Shown: positions 5,159-6,374 of the stretch, piece by piece
How positions within the stretch are numbered: the stretch's first letter is position 1
How the letters are laid out: every line of letters starts with the position of its first letter
Notes under the pieces: generated by a model
What the model was told of the DNA's origin: nothing
The model's input: the letters and a program-made list of their open reading frames with translations, nothing else
Database searches by the model: none
Assembly (NCBI GenBank): GCA_020425835.1
Contig: JAGQRC010000229.1
Location: forward strand, 1 to 6,374
Reading direction: 5' to 3'
DNA: 6,374 bases
Source of the DNA: Planctomycetota bacterium
Lineage (GTDB): Bacteria > Planctomycetota > UBA8108 > UBA1146 > JAJFFE01
Translations under genes and position numbers: made by a program

Positions 5159-6374
5159 CTACGGACAGGACCCGTACGCCTCGCAACTCAACCCGTCGAG
5201 GCTCGGGTCCTGCCCGCACCCCGGGTAGGGGAACGGTGGCGGCGGGCCGCCGACGAAGAGCGCGCTCAGCGCGTAGATCGCATCGCTCAGGTCCTTCGCG
5301 CCGTCGTCGTTGGCATCGGTCGCGTCGTCGCAGAGGCTCGGGCTCCCACCGGTGAAGAGCTCGCTGAGGGTGTGGATCGCATCCGAGATGTCGACGCCGC
5401 CGTCGCCGTTGGCGTCGCCGCGGCGGAAGGGGAAGGCGTCGACCACGCTCATCGGGAAGGCGAACTGGTTGTTCGTCTCGTCGCACTCGACGACTTGGCC
5501 GAACGGGTCGATCGCGTAGATCAGGAAGACCTCGCCCGCCGGTGCCGAGGGCAATGCGATCGTTCCGCCGAGGATCGCCGCGTCGCCGGCGACGATGTCA
5601 TCGTGCACCTCGGAGAAGAGGAGCACGTCGTCGCCCGAGAGCGTCTCATCGGCGCTCAGCCAGACCTGTGCGGCGAAGCTCCCCACCGACGTCGTCTCTC
5701 CGAGGTTCGCCACTTCGAAGACGAGGTTCACGTCGCTCTCGGTCTGCGCCTCGGCGGGCCAGTCGACGAGCCGTGGAGCGAGGTCCGCACCCGCCGCGGG
5801 ACCGAGGATCGTCGGCTCGATCATCGCGCGACCGAAGTTGAAGATCGGGTTCGCCCCGGCGAGGACCGACGCCTCGTAACGCGACGCCGTCACCACGATC
5901 TCCGGGTCGGGCCCGCCGCAGAGCACCTCCGCGGTGACCGGGAGCGCCGCGGTGTAGACGCCGTCCGCGGCGATCGCGTCGACCCCGAGTCCGTCGTCGT
6001 GGAGCACGGCCTCGGCGCTCGCGGTGCTGTCGCCGTTCTGGAGCGTCGCGATCACCACCGCCTGTGACGCGAAGAGCGCACCGGCGACGGGGTCGACGAC
6101 GGTTGCGGTGACGACGATCGAGTCCCCGACGGCGTAGGTCGGCGCGTCGATCGACGGCGCCACCGCGAGCGCGGGTTGGACGAAGGTGAAGTCCTCGGCG
6201 TAGGTGAGCTCGCTTCCGCCCTCGAGCATCCGCGTGAACGTCCGGGTGCCCTCCATCACCAAACCGGTGTCGAACGACCATTCGAGCTCACTGGTGTCGA
6301 TGACGACTCTCTCCTTGATCGTCGCCGCGAAGCCGGGGTCGGTCGCCGCCTGCCCGACGAAGAAGATGTCGCCC
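5159..6374 (-). CDS. Secreted CARDB-type protein with dockerin-like tail (5' partial)
   Basis: The frame is open from the right edge (first whole codon 6373-6371) to TAG 5161-5159, giving 404 visible residues. TTG or ATG codons near 6262 are internal, because the frame continues upstream as coding-like sequence (GDIFFVGQAATDPGF...). Visible residues 77-142 form an Ig-like module with DSIVVTATVVDP and the DD-G--D--A-DGVYTA signature of 'choice-of-anchor X'/invasin-like domains. Residues 197-312 resemble CARDB, a cell-adhesion-related beta-sandwich, with NLVFEVANLGETTSVGSF and the hallmark VVECDETNNQF. Residues 317-404 are a paired EF-hand dockerin-like tail. Its loop ligands are Asp320, Asn322, Asp324 and Asp331, then Asp353, Asn355, Asp357 and Asp364; four cysteines are shared with the tail of the FG-GAP protein, and it ends GSCP. 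Calcium binding and surface attachment are inferred from the family. The upstream part, including any signal peptide or enzyme domain, lies outside the window. Confidence 0.85.
   Translation of the reverse strand, partial: GDIFFVGQAATDPGFAATIKERVVIDTSELEWSFDTGLVMEGTRTFTRMLEGGSELTYAEDFTFVQPALAVAPSIDAPTYAVGDSIVVTATVVDPVAGALFASQAVVIATLQNGDSTASAEAVLHDDGLGVDAIAADGVYTAALPVTAEVLCGGPDPEIVVTASRYEASVLAGANPIFNFGRAMIEPTILGPAAGADLAPRLVDWPAEAQTESDVNLVFEVANLGETTSVGSFAAQVWLSADETLSGDDVLLFSEVHDDIVAGDAAILGGTIALPSAPAGEVFLIYAIDPFGQVVECDETNNQFAFPMSVVDAFPFRRGDANGDGGVDISDAIHTLSELFTGGSPSLCDDATDANDDGAKDLSDAIYALSALFVGGPPPPFPYPGCGQDPSLDGLSCEAYGSCP

Noticed and set aside
5016..5486. Upstream extension of the secreted modular gene to a start at 5486
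   Set aside because: The added 157 residues are Arg-rich, overlap the CARDB gene's tail out of frame, and precede the well-supported ATG/signal peptide at 5015.

Overview
The window is GC-rich, gene-dense bacterial DNA. It most resembles a member of the Planctomycetota, probably from an environmental lineage. The reason is that two different extracellular proteins here end in the same paired EF-hand (dockerin-like) tail with four cysteines and the final pattern 'C..DPs.D.L.C....CP'. I know this tail from planctomycete genomes that also encode many FG-GAP and CARDB secreted proteins. The taxonomic call is inference; there is no rRNA or marker gene.

Layout. (1) 1-402, + strand: the C-terminal end of an FG-GAP (beta-propeller) protein with a dockerin-like tail, cut by the left edge. 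(2) 403-623: a non-coding gap between convergent genes, filled by a 210-bp element (420-629) with two ungapped 57-nt inverted arms. Its right arm includes the last codon and the stop of the next gene. (3) 624-3461, - strand: a 945-residue membrane-anchored protein made of about ten consecutive beta-sandwich (carboxypeptidase-regulatory-like) modules. (4) 3519-5015, - strand: a 498-residue secreted protein built from related modules, 57 bp upstream of gene 3 and probably co-transcribed with it. (5) 5016-5158: a 143-bp leader holding a 16-pair hairpin that buries the main Shine-Dalgarno sequence of the 498-residue gene. (6) 5159-6374, - strand: the C-terminal part of a secreted protein with an Ig-like 'GDGVYT' module, a CARDB-type module and a dockerin-like tail, cut by the right edge.

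All four proteins appear to be envelope or extracellular proteins with no recognisable catalytic domain. The most plausible common theme is surface structure, adhesion or assembly, with the paired EF-hand tails acting as attachment or sorting domains. The two non-coding structures are the least ordinary part of the window. In both, most or all imperfect positions become G-U pairs only in RNA read from the - strand, the strand on which the adjacent genes are transcribed. I saw no tRNA, rRNA, CRISPR array, transposase or convincing promoter.
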